Source: Treponema sp. | GTDB lineage: Bacteria > Spirochaetota > Spirochaetia > Treponematales > Rectinemataceae | Reading direction: 5' to 3' | NCBI GenBank assembly: GCA_012516755.1 | Contig: JAAYWE010000128.1 | Span: 1 to 5,805, forward strand | Length of the DNA: 5,805 bases | In this document: piece by piece, positions 5,436 to 5,805 of the stretch | Position numbering within the stretch: position 1 is the first letter of the stretch | Layout of the letters: the number at the start of each line of letters is the position of its first letter | Notes under the pieces: generated by a model | What the model saw: only the letters and a program-made list of their open reading frames with translations | Database searches by the model: none | Told to the model about the DNA's origin: nothing | Program-made: the position numbers and the translations under genes

Positions 5436-5805
5436 TCAGGAAGCTCCTAATAAATTTGCAGAGGCTGTCGAAATCCAGACACTCTATGTTCCTTCTCTCC
5501 GCTAGAATCCTGATATTATAGGGGCCTTTTGCCGAATTGGTGAAGAGAGCGAGAGGAATATGTTTTCGCTCAGCATAGGTATACTGGGCTAGAGTTTTTT
5601 TCTCCTCAGGGAATACCTCGCTGGAAAAGCCAACATCTCTAAGATGGGCTGCAAGCGCATGAAGCTCTGATATCGCGATACTTTCTGCATTTCCTTTTTC
5701 TTGATTCATAATGAGCACTTGGGTCGATATTACTGAGTCGTTTATTTTGCCGATTGTCTCTAAAGCTGCAATTAGTCTATCCAAACCAATTGAAGCTCCA
5801 ACTCC
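5422..5805 (-). CDS. hisS: Histidyl-tRNA synthetase, C-terminal 127 residues (5' end outside window)
   Basis: HisRS charges tRNA-His with histidine. Only the C-terminus is visible. It begins with GVGASIGLDRLIAAL, which is class II synthetase motif 3 with the ATP-binding arginine (GLDRL), so the frame runs unbroken past 5805 and the ATG at 5784 is internal. Then comes an anticodon-binding domain of about 95 residues: STQVLIMNQE (first strand), SELHALAAHLRDVGFSSEVFPEE (helix and strand), LAQYTYAERKHIPLALFTN (helix and strand), and a last strand and helix near YNIRILAERR and LDFDSLCKFIRSFL. The end of the domain departs from the common 'v.vKdl..g' form. The regulatory paralogue HisZ is the main alternative; it usually lacks both a conserved motif 3 arginine and this anticodon-binding domain, so HisS is favoured. 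The last 14 bases overlap the start of trmB. Confidence 0.82.
   Translation of the reverse strand, partial: GVGASIGLDRLIAALETIGKINDSVISTQVLIMNQEKGNAESIAISELHALAAHLRDVGFSSEVFPEEKKTLAQYTYAERKHIPLALFTNSAKGPYNIRILAERRNIECLDFDSLCKFIRSFLNVQT
5444..5450 (-). promoter_or_regulatory. Ribosome binding site of trmB within hisS
   Basis: TTAGGAG on the minus strand ends eight bases before the trmB ATG at 5435. It supports that start over the second ATG at 5420, which has no such element at a suitable distance. It lies in the last codons of hisS, so ribosomes finishing hisS would pass over it. Confidence 0.7.

Noticed and set aside
5422..5805. HisZ (ATP phosphoribosyltransferase regulatory subunit) as identity of the right-edge gene
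   Set aside because: The visible motif 3 keeps GLDR and an anticodon-binding domain follows, which favours HisS. No other his biosynthesis gene is present. It cannot be fully excluded without the upstream part.
1..5805. Mobile element, CRISPR array, tRNA or other non-coding RNA, or a novel defence system
   Set aside because: Nearly every base is in one of seven recognised housekeeping genes. The only gap over 20 bases (2530-2610) holds a promoter, and no terminal repeats, regular repeats or cloverleaf were seen.

Overview
The window is a compact, almost fully coding stretch of bacterial chromosome at intermediate GC (roughly 45-48 % by eye). It carries seven recognisable housekeeping genes, two of them cut by the window edges. 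I see no insertion sequence, phage gene, tRNA or rRNA gene, or CRISPR array. The organism cannot be named from this sequence. The intermediate GC, the short HrpA-type helicase lacking the long C-terminal extension of the E. coli protein, and the style of the TrmB and HisS sequences would fit a spirochaete such as a Treponema or Spirochaeta relative, but that is a low-confidence impression.

Layout from left to right. (1) Plus strand: the C-terminal part of an ADP/ATP-dependent NAD(P)H-hydrate dehydratase (to 538) is followed after 15 bases by a MutT-type Nudix hydrolase (554-991). (2) Minus strand: xseA (2529-1276) and xseB (1279-998), the two subunits of exonuclease VII, are joined by a 4-base ATGA overlap. 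This operon runs tail-to-tail into the Nudix gene with only 6 bases between stop codons. (3) The only real intergenic gap, about 80 bases at 2530-2610, separates the divergent xseA and hrpA-like starts. It holds a good minus-strand promoter whose spacing predicts a leaderless xseA transcript. (4) Plus strand: a DEAH-box RNA helicase of the HrpA type (2611-4695). (5) Minus strand: trmB (5435-4692), preceded by and overlapping the end of a histidyl-tRNA synthetase gene (hisS, running in from beyond 5805 and ending at 5422). hrpA and trmB end on the same palindromic CTAG, so their stop codons overlap on opposite strands.

Two functional themes appear. The left half is maintenance: repair of hydrated NAD(P)H, cleaning of damaged nucleotides, and a single-strand exonuclease that trims DNA. 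The right half is RNA and translation: a DEAH-box RNA helicase, tRNA m7G46 methylation and histidyl-tRNA charging. I found no convincing novel system. The points worth checking are the predicted leaderless xseA promoter, the very tight gene ends, a perfect 20-base palindrome inside the Nudix box, the truncated HrpA architecture with a charged tail, and two oddities in the NAD(P)H-hydrate dehydratase.
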